64,000 nucleotides of DNA from an uncultured Lachnospiraceae bacterium. Its GTDB lineage: Bacteria; Bacillota; Clostridia; Lachnospirales; Lachnospiraceae. The position numbers and the translations under genes are program-made. Below the pieces are notes generated by a model. That model saw only the letters and a program-made list of their open reading frames with translations. It was not told where the DNA came from and searched no databases. Location of the stretch: contig CARQVR010000009.1 in the NCBI GenBank assembly GCA_949051815.1, positions 8,773 through 72,772 on the forward strand, given 5' to 3'. Positions 26,611 through 35,310 of this stretch are shown here, piece by piece. The number at the start of each line of letters is the position of its first letter. The first letter of the stretch is position 1.

Positions 26611-28449
26611 TTAAATTTTGCTCTGCGATTCCGGGTTTGTGGCTCCGTCACAAACCCGCGCCTCCCGCTCTCCACAGTACGCCGGCACACGAACCGTCAC
26701 CTTCGTGTAACACCCGGACTTGGAGTCCACCGTGATCCCGTACCCTGCTCCGAAGCTCATCCGGATCCGGTCCTGCACATTCTTTAATCCGATCCCGTTG
26801 CCTGATCCCCCGTCCGGTTCGATCTCACCGGCGATCCGTCTCCTGAGCCTTTCAAGCGCCTCCTCATCCATACCCTTACCGGCGTCGCTGATCTCAATGA
26901 CACAATCCCCGTCCCGTATCATTCCCTTGATATAAATATTGGTGTCCTCGGCCAGCTCCTCTATGCCGTGGTAAATGGCATTCTCCACGATGGGCTGCAA
27001 AGACATCTTCGGTATCTCCTGGCGCAAAACCTCCTCCGGCAGATTGAGAGAGAGGTAAATCTCATAGTCAAAGCGCAGATTGATGAGGATGAGGTAATTT
27101 CTGATATACGCGATCTCCTCCTCCACGCGCACGTTGCCGGACACCCATTTGATGCTGTACCGGAGCAGATTTCCCAGAGAAGTAATCGCGTCGGAAATGG
27201 CATACTCCTCGTCGATCTCCGCCATCATCTTGATGGACTCCAGCACGTTATAAATGAAATGGGCGTTGATCTGATTTTGCAGCGCGCGTATCTGTGCATT
27301 CTTCGCAAGCATTTCCCTGTCTATGTTTTCCCGCATCAACTGTTCTATGCGGTCTAACATCTTATTGATCTGGCTCCCCAGCTCACCCATCTCATCGTTT
27401 CCGCAGGCGTCGATGCGCACCTGCAGATCGCCCTTTTGTACCACACGGATGGATTTCAGTATTTCATAAAACTGCCGCAGAAGTCTCTTGACGATGGCAT
27501 TGATCAAAATGGCCAGTCCGGCCAGAATCACCACCATAACCGCCACAAAAATATTTCTCATCCGGTACACATAGCGCACGTTTTCCGAGATGTCTTTCAC
27601 GGATATCAGTCTTCCCTGTAATTCTCTGACATACAGACCGGACACCACCAGATGCTCCCCGTTTTCCCTGGAATACTCTGTGTACATGCCGTCCCTTTCA
27701 AGCTCCTGCTCCATCTTAAACCGCACAAATTCCTCTGACCCGCCGGTCTGCCCGCCGCCAAAATAAAGCCTGCCGTCGTTGGAGATAAAGCAGCTCCACT
27801 CCCCTTCAATATCCTCGTACAGCGGCGGAAACATATTTTCCATAGTGACCGCCGTCTCCATCACCCCGATCAGACCGTTCTCGTAATCCTCTATATTCGT
27901 CACTAACGCCGCTATCTGCGTCGTCCCTTTATTGCCAAAGAGCGCGTCCTCATACTGATAATGCCAGCCCGCCGGTTCCGTCTCTTTCGCCCACGCCATT
28001 TTCTGCATACGCGAGCGGTTGTAGAGAATCGGCATCATTTCCTGCACTTCATCGTTTACGGCGTATACGCGCACGCCGTACAGCAATGTGTTATTGCTGA
28101 CAAGGCGCTCCAGCGCGGCAATATCGGAATGATAAAAGGCAAGCAGCTCTTCCGTATTCATTTCTTCGTGCCCCGCCGCCTTTTGCAGCGTCTGTATAAG
28201 CGCCTCGTCATTCAGGAAAAACTGTGTCGTCATATTGACCGAGTCAATGTTTTTGCGGATATGGTCCCGGTTCCGCTCCATCGTGTACGCCATATAATTC
28301 CTGTTTTCCCCGATGACATTCTGCTCCATATTGTAAAAGAGCACACCCGCCAGAACGGAAATCGGCAAAGCCACGAAAAAACAGATGACCAGCGTAAACT
28401 TGCTATTCAGTTTTAAACCGCCAAATGCATCCTCCAAGCGTCTCTTCAT
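26611..28449 (-). CDS. YesM-type sensor histidine kinase
   Basis: The 612-residue protein has an N-terminal helix (FTLVICFFVALPISVLAGVLF), an extracellular sensing region of about 250 residues, and a second helix near 305-325. A HAMP domain follows (LKSIRVVQKGDLQVRID). The His_kinase motif is QINAHFIYNVLE (usual form QINPHFLYN), and the ATP-binding domain has IVENAIYHGIE and GSGNGIGLKNVQDR. The extracellular part fits sensing of sugars or of a loaded binding protein. It is the partner of the AraC-type regulator 50 bp downstream. The proline-to-alanine change beside the phospho-histidine is unusual but probably tolerated. Confidence 0.93.
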   Translation of the reverse strand: MKRRLEDAFGGLKLNSKFTLVICFFVALPISVLAGVLFYNMEQNVIGENRNYMAYTMERNRDHIRKNIDSVNMTTQFFLNDEALIQTLQKAAGHEEMNTEELLAFYHSDIAALERLVSNNTLLYGVRVYAVNDEVQEMMPILYNRSRMQKMAWAKETEPAGWHYQYEDALFGNKGTTQIAALVTNIEDYENGLIGVMETAVTMENMFPPLYEDIEGEWSCFISNDGRLYFGGGQTGGSEEFVRFKMEQELERDGMYTEYSRENGEHLVVSGLYVRELQGRLISVKDISENVRYVYRMRNIFVAVMVVILAGLAILINAIVKRLLRQFYEILKSIRVVQKGDLQVRIDACGNDEMGELGSQINKMLDRIEQLMRENIDREMLAKNAQIRALQNQINAHFIYNVLESIKMMAEIDEEYAISDAITSLGNLLRYSIKWVSGNVRVEEEIAYIRNYLILINLRFDYEIYLSLNLPEEVLRQEIPKMSLQPIVENAIYHGIEELAEDTNIYIKGMIRDGDCVIEISDAGKGMDEEALERLRRRIAGEIEPDGGSGNGIGLKNVQDRIRMSFGAGYGITVDSKSGCYTKVTVRVPAYCGEREARVCDGATNPESQSKI

Positions 28450-28471
28450 CCCACAGCCACCACGCGCTCTC

Positions 28472-30136
28472 TCACTCTATCCCCATTTTTTCCTTCGCCT
28501 GCTTCATCAGCTCCGTCTTTGCCGCCTGCACCTGCGAAAAACCGTACGCCTCTCTCTTTTCCAGAAAATCAGCAAATATCCTGTCAAAGGCCTCCTCCGA
28601 TTCCGCAAGCAAAAGCTTTGGCAGCGTATCGCTCCAGAGCAATTCAATCTTTTGCTCCTCATACGCCTCTTTGGAGCGATTCGGGAGAAAAGCGTCGTAC
28701 TGCCCGTTATAAACCACATACGGGTACGACCACTCCATAATCTGTCTGACAGGCTCCCCCGGCTCCTGCTTCCACTGAAGCTGCATCCTGTTGTCCTGCA
28801 GCATCCAGTACGTATTGTCCGCGCCGTACATCCTGTCATATGCCTGACGGTCCGTATGGAGCAGGGCGTTTACCTCCTCCTTCACCACCGGTTTTCCGTC
28901 CACATAGTCAAAGGTCTCCCCCTCCACGCCGAGCAGGATGCGAAGCTGCCCCTGTTCGCTTAACATATAGTCCATAAAGGCGATGGCCCGCTCCGGGCGC
29001 TTACAGTTTTTCGAAATCAATGTGACCGTCCAGCCATTGATCCCGTTGATGGGCAGCGTGGGATCATCCCCCGCCGCGTTCTTCGGGCCGTCCACCGCCA
29101 GATAGATCCGCTCAGGATTACTGGCATAAAGCTCCTTTTGCTGGGACAGCATGTCCGTATACTGATAGAGCATACAAAAATATCTGCCCTTTGCCATCTT
29201 CTCCTCTGTCTGGGTCCTCTGGTCAATGAAAATATCGTTGGAAAGAAGCCCCTTCTCCCCGAGCATACGGAACATTTTCAGCCATGTCAGGTAGTCCTCA
29301 TCCGTATAGCGGTCATACATTTCCCCGTTCTCCTCGAAGGGCACCGCCAGAAAATTCATCAGATACTGGTCGAAGGACACGTTTCCCTGATCGTTAAACA
29401 CATGCGCTCCTACCGGAATCAGCGGTTCCCCGTCCACCGTCGGAAACCTTTCCTGCGCCTTCTTAACCGCCGAAAAAAAACCCTCCGGCGTCGTCATGTC
29501 CGGACTGCCGATGGCTTCGTAAATGTCCTTCCGCACGAGAAACGTCTGGTTGGAGCCGATATTGTCATAAGTTCCGATATCCTTCGCCGTGAAAAAGGAA
29601 TTGGGATAACAGTATATATTGCCGTCCTCCTTCGTATACCAGTTGACCACATCGTCGTCACAGACCTGATAAAAATACGCGTCGTAATCATCCGCCAGTT
29701 CATTCAGGGCATAGACCATACCGCCGTCTGTCATTTCGTTGACCTGCGGTTCCCACCAGCCAAGGGTGATGAAATCCGGCAGGGAATCCGCCGCGATCAG
29801 GGCGTTCAGTTTCTCCTTTTCATTTCCGCCGGGGGTAATGAACTGTATACTGACGCCCGTCTCCTCCGTAATTTTATCGGACACCACGTTGCCGCCCCAC
29901 TCGGAATGAAACCACGAATAGTTGATGTACCAGTCAAAGGAAACCGGCTCGTCCGCATACCTCTGCCATGCGGGCGCATCCGTCCCGTCCGCCGCCCCGG
30001 ACACCGGTCCCTCTCCCTGCTGTCCTGACCCGCCATCCTTTAGCGCGCATCCTGCACAGAGCAGACCCGCTCCCGCTAAAAGCGCACAGGTGAGAACCTT
30101 TTTTTCGTTTTTTCTGTCCCCTCTTTTCGTCTGCAT
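28472..30136 (-). CDS. Large ABC solute-binding lipoprotein (LplA/YtcQ-like)
   Basis: The 554-residue protein has a lipoprotein signal ending LLCAGC, followed by a Gly/Ser linker. Its fold suits family 1 binding proteins of about 500-560 residues found beside YesMN systems. Typical segments are DWYINYSWFHSEWGG, ADSLPDFITLGWWE and INGWTVTLISKNCKRPERAI. It is encoded between the permeases and the kinase and is the second binding protein of the locus. It may deliver a different chain length, or act as co-sensor for the kinase downstream by 22 bp; both are inferences. Confidence 0.85.
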   Translation of the reverse strand: MQTKRGDRKNEKKVLTCALLAGAGLLCAGCALKDGGSGQQGEGPVSGAADGTDAPAWQRYADEPVSFDWYINYSWFHSEWGGNVVSDKITEETGVSIQFITPGGNEKEKLNALIAADSLPDFITLGWWEPQVNEMTDGGMVYALNELADDYDAYFYQVCDDDVVNWYTKEDGNIYCYPNSFFTAKDIGTYDNIGSNQTFLVRKDIYEAIGSPDMTTPEGFFSAVKKAQERFPTVDGEPLIPVGAHVFNDQGNVSFDQYLMNFLAVPFEENGEMYDRYTDEDYLTWLKMFRMLGEKGLLSNDIFIDQRTQTEEKMAKGRYFCMLYQYTDMLSQQKELYASNPERIYLAVDGPKNAAGDDPTLPINGINGWTVTLISKNCKRPERAIAFMDYMLSEQGQLRILLGVEGETFDYVDGKPVVKEEVNALLHTDRQAYDRMYGADNTYWMLQDNRMQLQWKQEPGEPVRQIMEWSYPYVVYNGQYDAFLPNRSKEAYEEQKIELLWSDTLPKLLLAESEEAFDRIFADFLEKREAYGFSQVQAAKTELMKQAKEKMGIE

Positions 30137-30274
30137 CCCTTTTTCCGCTCTCCATAATCAAAATCCAATGTATTTTCAACCTGTCTACAGTATACGGCTT
30201 TTATCCGTTCTTTTCAACGCCAAAGAGCACTACCTCTGTGCAGAGGTACTGCCCTTTATGCCACTCTTTTCACT

Positions 30275-31102
30275 CTATTCTTTGACACTTCCCGCCGAAA
30301 TACTGCTGATAATATACTTCGAGCAGAAGCAGAACACGATCAGGATCGGCACCACGGAAATGGCCACGCCAAGATAGATGGCTCCCTGATTCTTCTGCAG
30401 ATCCGTCGCCGCGTTCAGGGTACTGATCATCACCGGCAGCGTCATCTTATCCGGTGTGTTTAACAGGATCAACGGCACCAGATAGTTGTTCCAGTTGCCG
30501 ATGAAAGCGCCGATGGACATGGTCGCGATACCGGGCGCCATAATCGGCAGCACGATCCTGTGGAAAATATGCAGCTCTCTTGCGCCGTCAATCCGGGCCG
30601 CCTCCAGAAGCGCCTTCGACAGCGTGGACTGCACATACTGCCTTAAGAAAAACACCGTGCCGGGCGATGCGATGGCCGGGATGATAAGCGGCAGATAGGA
30701 ATCCACCATATGCAGCTTCTGACAGAGATTGTAAAAACCGATCAGACTAAGCTGCGCCGGGATCATCATAAAGATCACCAGTACCTTAAACAGCCAGCCG
30801 CTCCCCTTAAAGCGGTATACCGCCAGCGCATATGCCGTGATCGACGAAAAATACGCCGTCAGCACGGTTGCCGGTATGGCTACGAGAAGACTGTTTTTAA
30901 AACCCTGAAACAGGTTCACATACGAAAACAGCGCCTCCCAGTTTTCCTTCAGATGGCTGCTCGGAATCAGTGTGAAGGAATGGGTGATCTCCACGCCGCT
31001 TCTCGTGGCGTTCACCATCATCAGCAGAAACGGAAGGAAACAGACCGCCGCAAGCAGAATCATGCAGGCATAAATAATACCTTTTTTAACCTTTGTCGCC
31101 AT
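30275..31102 (-). CDS. Carbohydrate ABC transporter permease, MalG type
   Basis: The 275-residue inner-membrane protein has six predicted helices and the EAA loop EAARIDGARELHIFHRIVLP (about 180-200) that docks on the ATPase. GGGAGG precedes its ATG, 1 bp after the stop of the partner permease. It belongs to the CUT1 family for oligosaccharides. The ATPase is not encoded here, so a shared MsmX/MsmK-type subunit is expected elsewhere in the genome. Confidence 0.93.
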   Translation of the reverse strand: MATKVKKGIIYACMILLAAVCFLPFLLMMVNATRSGVEITHSFTLIPSSHLKENWEALFSYVNLFQGFKNSLLVAIPATVLTAYFSSITAYALAVYRFKGSGWLFKVLVIFMMIPAQLSLIGFYNLCQKLHMVDSYLPLIIPAIASPGTVFFLRQYVQSTLSKALLEAARIDGARELHIFHRIVLPIMAPGIATMSIGAFIGNWNNYLVPLILLNTPDKMTLPVMISTLNAATDLQKNQGAIYLGVAISVVPILIVFCFCSKYIISSISAGSVKE

Positions 31103-31103
31103 A

Positions 31104-32027
31104 CTAGTCCGCCTCCCTTCCCAATGTCTTAAACTGAATGATGGACACGATCAGAATGATAAAGAACAGCGTGTAGGCAATCGCCGAAGCATATCCCACC
31201 TGATGCGTCTCAAAACCGAACTTATAAAGATACATAACCGCCGTCTGCAGACAGCCCGAAGGCTCTCCCGCCGTATTTGGCGCCACGCCGTTCATCAGGA
31301 AAGGCAGGTCAAAAAGCTGTAGTCCGCCGATCAGCGAAGTCACAAACACATACAGCATAATCGGCCTGAGAAGCGGAATCGTGATTTTCGCAAACACCTT
31401 CCATCTGCCCGCGCCGTCGATGGCTGCGGCCTCGAAATAATCCGTCGGAATGCCCTGCACGCCCGCCATCAGCATGATAAAGGAATTGCCGAACCACATC
31501 CACGCGCCGATCACCGAAATCACGTAGGGCGCGGTTGTCGTAGAACCCAGCCAGTTAATCTGCTCCTTCGCGACCCCCAGCGCCAAAAGAAGCTGGTTAA
31601 AGCTGCCGTACTTCCAGTCGAGCAGTGTCTTAAACAGAAAAGCCACGGAAGTCGCCGCGATCAGGTTTGGCAGATAGTATACCGCCCGAAACACCGACAG
31701 GCCCCGTATCTTATATTTGATGTCGCTGAAAATCACCGTAAGCAGGAAGGCCAGCCCCAGCTGTAAAATAATATTCACACCCCAGATTTTAACCGTGTTT
31801 CCAAGCGCCTTCCAGAAAAATTTATCCTTAAAGACCCTTATGTAATTGTCAAGTGCCGCCCATTTCGGATCTCCGAAGCCTTTATACGTTGTAAAGCTCA
31901 GATACAGCGTACGGAACACCGGATATACGCTGAACGTCAGAAAGACGATCACAAAGGGCAGTACGAACAGATAGGCGATACGATTCAGATTTCTCTTTTT
32001 GGGTTTCCCCGCATTTGTCATTGCCAT
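31104..32027 (-). CDS. Carbohydrate ABC transporter permease, MalF type
   Basis: The 307-residue membrane protein has an N-terminal basic stretch (KPKKRNLNR), helices from about 15 onward and the EAA loop EAAAIDGAGRWKVFAKITIP at about 208. GGAGG precedes ATG 32027. With the downstream permease it forms the import channel for the glucan oligosaccharides inferred from the neighbouring enzymes. Confidence 0.93.
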   Translation of the reverse strand: MAMTNAGKPKKRNLNRIAYLFVLPFVIVFLTFSVYPVFRTLYLSFTTYKGFGDPKWAALDNYIRVFKDKFFWKALGNTVKIWGVNIILQLGLAFLLTVIFSDIKYKIRGLSVFRAVYYLPNLIAATSVAFLFKTLLDWKYGSFNQLLLALGVAKEQINWLGSTTTAPYVISVIGAWMWFGNSFIMLMAGVQGIPTDYFEAAAIDGAGRWKVFAKITIPLLRPIMLYVFVTSLIGGLQLFDLPFLMNGVAPNTAGEPSGCLQTAVMYLYKFGFETHQVGYASAIAYTLFFIILIVSIIQFKTLGREAD

Positions 32028-32091
32028 AGTTTCCTCCGTCCCACTTAAGCAGAGGGGACCGCTTTTCGCTGCCCCCTCCTCCCATCAATCT

Positions 32092-33537
32092 TTATCTGTT
32101 TACCGTGATTTCCGGATAGGTAGCCTCGACCTGATCATAGAAATTGTTCCATGCCTCTTCCTTGTTCATCTCACCGGTCTTGATTGCCGTAGTCGCTCTT
32201 CCCCACTCGTCACCAATAAACTTGTCGTATCTGGTTACCTTGGAGTAGTCGATTCCCTGTGCCTGCTCCAGCCAGAACTTATAAAGCTGCTGTCCGCCAT
32301 ATACTTCGTTCTTGTCCTCCGCATGAGCCTCCAATACGGGAATCAGGGATACGGTATCGCCCTCGGACTTTTCAATCCACCAGTTTGCGGTATCTTCATT
32401 CAGGGTACAGAACTTTAAGAAATCCCACGCCTGCTCTTTTCTCTCGGACTGGGAGGAAATACCGATGAAGGTACCGCCGCCGAAACCGTAAGCCGGACCG
32501 GAACACACGCCCCACTTGCCGGAAGTCCCCTGCACATTGTCTCTCATGGTAAGTACACCCCAGGAAGGAAGACCGAACGCAAACACTTCCGTCTTCGCCA
32601 GATCCTTTGTGGCCTCCGCAAAACCTTCCGCATCCCACACGTCCACGGAATCGTCCGCGTAGTTCTGGATATCCGCGGTAAGGATCGGCACCTCGCCCGC
32701 CATCGCCTGATACCAGGGGGTGGACCACTGGTTCGCATAAGCTGTCAGGTCGTCCTGATACAGGTAAATGCAAAGATCCTGATAGTCTTTTCTGCCCTGA
32801 TCCACATTCAGCACGCCGTCAATTACCCATGCGGAATCGCCGGAGAAGTAGTTGATTTCCGCATCGGAAGCGAAAATACGGTAGCCTGCGTCCTTCAAGG
32901 TCCGCGCCGTCTCCATGATGGTCGGATAGTCCGCGAACAACTGCCCGATCTCATCCGGATCGTCTGTGCCAAACACCGTCTGGGCGATGTCTCTTCTATA
33001 ATAAATGCCCGCCGGGGTAATCTGATAGGAGATTGCTCTCTGAATGCCGTCCGCATCCTGTCCCACATCCCAGACATAATCCACGATCTGGTCCGCGTAA
33101 TCCTGTGCGTTGTAAGGCGCCTGATTCAGGTCTTCAAAGTAGCCCGCCTCGTAGAAGTCCTCCAGCATCTGCGGTTCGCCCACGATGATATCCGGCTCCT
33201 TCTGGCCGCCGTTTAAGGCTGTCTGCACCTTGGTCACATAGTTAGCCGGCTCGATCACCACCGTCTCCACCGCGGTGCCTGTCTTCTCCTGATAATATTC
33301 CGCGAACTGCTCCAGATCTTTCGCAAGCGTCCATACCACCAGATTGTCCCCGCCTGATGCAGGTGTATCGTCCGCCGCCTGTGTATCGCCTGCTTCTCCC
33401 GTGTCCGCATCGCTTGCCGCACCGGAATCAGCAGCCGCGCCGCTGTCGGAAGAAGCCCCGTCGCTGCCGCCGCATGCCGTCACACTCAATACCATTGCCC
33501 CCGCTAACATCAGGGAAATCAGTTTTTTCCGTTTCAT
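32092..33537 (-). CDS. Carbohydrate ABC transporter solute-binding lipoprotein (CUT1)
   Basis: The 481-residue protein has a signal peptide with lipobox VTACGG, an acidic Asp/Ala/Ser linker (about 25-65) and a family 1 binding fold (NLVVWTLAKDLEQFAEYYQ, KEPDIIVGEPQMLEDFYEAGYF, AWDFLKFCTLNEDTANWW). AAAGGAGG precedes ATG. It heads the transporter genes and lies 137 bp after the GH30 gene with its own promoter and operator. It is the most likely primary receptor for the imported oligosaccharide. Confidence 0.93.
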   Translation of the reverse strand: MKRKKLISLMLAGAMVLSVTACGGSDGASSDSGAAADSGAASDADTGEAGDTQAADDTPASGGDNLVVWTLAKDLEQFAEYYQEKTGTAVETVVIEPANYVTKVQTALNGGQKEPDIIVGEPQMLEDFYEAGYFEDLNQAPYNAQDYADQIVDYVWDVGQDADGIQRAISYQITPAGIYYRRDIAQTVFGTDDPDEIGQLFADYPTIMETARTLKDAGYRIFASDAEINYFSGDSAWVIDGVLNVDQGRKDYQDLCIYLYQDDLTAYANQWSTPWYQAMAGEVPILTADIQNYADDSVDVWDAEGFAEATKDLAKTEVFAFGLPSWGVLTMRDNVQGTSGKWGVCSGPAYGFGGGTFIGISSQSERKEQAWDFLKFCTLNEDTANWWIEKSEGDTVSLIPVLEAHAEDKNEVYGGQQLYKFWLEQAQGIDYSKVTRYDKFIGDEWGRATTAIKTGEMNKEEAWNNFYDQVEATYPEITVNR

Positions 33538-33615
33538 AACATATCCTCCTTTTTGGCTTTCACTTTTTGTTTTACACTCTTTGTTAATACTGTCTTGTCG
33601 TCAGCTGATACTTAG

Positions 33616-33678
33616 ATTATAGAGTCCGCCCGATTTGGTATAAATGTCCCAAATTTTAAAAAGGTATCTTTTTTTTAG
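33616..33678 (-). promoter_or_regulatory. Promoter and candidate activator site of the transporter genes
   Basis: A TATAAT -10 lies at 33616-33621 (minus strand) with a poor -35. A 16-bp motif (minus strand CTAAAAAAAAGATACC, 33663-33678) is identical to one before the phosphorylase genes at 41227-41242. A degenerate half copy (GGTATAAATG, 33637-33646) overlaps the -35 position. This fits an AraC-type activator, probably the regulator at 25061. Confidence 0.55.
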
Positions 33679-35006
33679 TAGCATATTGTATGAATGGTAT
33701 GCGGTGCTAAAACGGTTTCGATACCGCCCCCTGCCTCCCTGACCGTCACAGGGATCGCTTTTTCCGTCCTATTTAACAAAACGAGCGCCCGCCCGCCGTC
33801 CGGATTTAAGAAAGCCGCCGCCTCCACCGCATCGCTGTAGCGCGTCACACCGACTCTGACCGCGCCCGGCACGATATAGCGGCTGAAATGCCCGATATAA
33901 TAGTAGGACAGACGTTTTTCAAAGGTGTCCTCCTCAAGATTGCACATAACCGGCGCGGCACAGAAGTTTCCTACATGGTTGGGACCGCCCGCTACATCCA
34001 GAAACAGATTCCAGTCGAAGGAGGCGCTGACCCCTGCATTCAGGTTCCCCATGATATCGTGGGCGTACATTTCCGCCTTCTCCACCTCACCCGAATCCGC
34101 AAAACGGGAATACTCCACACAGCCTTCCGTGAAAAACACTTCCTTGTCCGGGTACTGCTTCCGGATCAGCTCTGCCGCCTCGAAGTGATCCCCGGTGTAC
34201 CAGTGCACCGCGGCGCCGCTGACATACTTTTTCGTCCCCTCGTCCGCCATGACTTCCTTAAAACGCTGGTACGCTTCCTCCTTGTTGTGGTCCCACACAT
34301 AAATACCGATGTCGGAAAGCCCGGCCTTCTCAAGCGCCGGCCCCAAGTGCTCCCGCACAAAGCGCGCCTCCTCCTCCGATGTATAAATACAGGAATCCCA
34401 TGTCTGCTCCGCCATCGGCTCATTCTGCGTCGTCAGAAAACCGACCGGTATCCCCGCCTCTCTGTAAGCCTCCACAAACTTCACAAAATAAGCGGCCCAC
34501 GCCGGATAGTATTCCTCTTTTAATTTTCCGCCATGGTTCATCTCCCCGTTGGTCTTCATAAATGCCGGTGGAGACCAGGGCGCCGCCATAAACGCCATCT
34601 CCTCTTTGCACGCCTCCTGCGCGTCCCTGATGAGCGGAATGATCTCCTCCTCGTCATGGGCGACAGAGAAGGTTGAAAGCGCCTCATCCCCCTCCGCCAC
34701 ATAAGCGTAATTCCCCAGTGCAAAGTCACAGCTTCCTATAGGAAGGCGCCCAAGGTTATACCGCAGGCCGTCCTGCCCGAAATACGCCTGTATCATTTCC
34801 TTTTTCCGCGCATCGCTCATGCCCGCATAATTGTGCGCCGCACTCTCCGTAAACGCGCCGCCAAATCCCCGCAGCTTCTGATAAATCACATCCGGATAAA
34901 CATTGACCACATGCATACAGTCCTGCATTTCTTCCGCATCACGCACCGTCTCCTCCCAGAACTTCCCCGCAGCATAATCCGTCACATACTCTCTTATTTT
35001 TTTCAT
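33675..35006 (-). CDS. Intracellular GH30-family beta-glucosidase/glucanase
   Basis: The 443-residue protein has the GH30 TIM barrel. The start region contains KLRGFGGAFTESAA, the acid/base glutamate is in TTQNEPM (about 190) and the nucleophile in FFTEGCVEY (about 290). A short beta domain follows. There is no signal peptide, so it acts in the cytoplasm. GH30 members include beta-1,6-glucanases and beta-glucosidases. Beside two glucan phosphorylases it could remove beta-1,6 or other side links that block phosphorolysis. Start ATG 35006 is preferred over 35027 because AAAGGAAAAG precedes it. Exact linkage is not determined. Confidence 0.87.
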   Translation of the reverse strand: MKKIREYVTDYAAGKFWEETVRDAEEMQDCMHVVNVYPDVIYQKLRGFGGAFTESAAHNYAGMSDARKKEMIQAYFGQDGLRYNLGRLPIGSCDFALGNYAYVAEGDEALSTFSVAHDEEEIIPLIRDAQEACKEEMAFMAAPWSPPAFMKTNGEMNHGGKLKEEYYPAWAAYFVKFVEAYREAGIPVGFLTTQNEPMAEQTWDSCIYTSEEEARFVREHLGPALEKAGLSDIGIYVWDHNKEEAYQRFKEVMADEGTKKYVSGAAVHWYTGDHFEAAELIRKQYPDKEVFFTEGCVEYSRFADSGEVEKAEMYAHDIMGNLNAGVSASFDWNLFLDVAGGPNHVGNFCAAPVMCNLEEDTFEKRLSYYYIGHFSRYIVPGAVRVGVTRYSDAVEAAAFLNPDGGRALVLLNRTEKAIPVTVREAGGGIETVLAPHTIHTICY

Positions 35007-35131
35007 GCTTTTTCTTTTCCTTTTCATCTCATTTCATATCACTGAAAACGCAAATCAAATGCTGTTCCAACATTGTCGTTTACTTTTTTCTTTTCATTTT
35101 TATCATTACGAAACCCTTCATAACGTATACT

Positions 35132-35291
35132 AATTGTGCGAATCGAATAATCATAAGCAGACCCTTGCAAAGTGTTTAAATCCTTCGGATTAAAACCGCC
35201 GGCACTTGACGAGGTATTTTCGAGTCTAGTACCATTACGTTTGGAACGGAGCGAAAGCGCGTCTGCGTTGATTATTCGATTTCGCACAATT
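35132..35291. repeat. 160-bp palindromic element with 30-bp inverted repeats
   Basis: Ends 35132-35162 and 35261-35291 are inverted repeats. Both read AATTGTGCGAA-TCGAATAATCA then GCAGAC, with one insertion and two changes. An inner hairpin (AATCC-TTC-GGATT) lies near 35180-35200. The region is visibly richer in AT than the flanking genes. A 94-codon frame (35039-35323) spans it but lacks a ribosome site. It looks like a non-autonomous mobile or attC-like element placed between two operon genes. Confidence 0.65.
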
Positions 35292-35310
35292 TCAATAAAC
35301 TTAATTTTAT

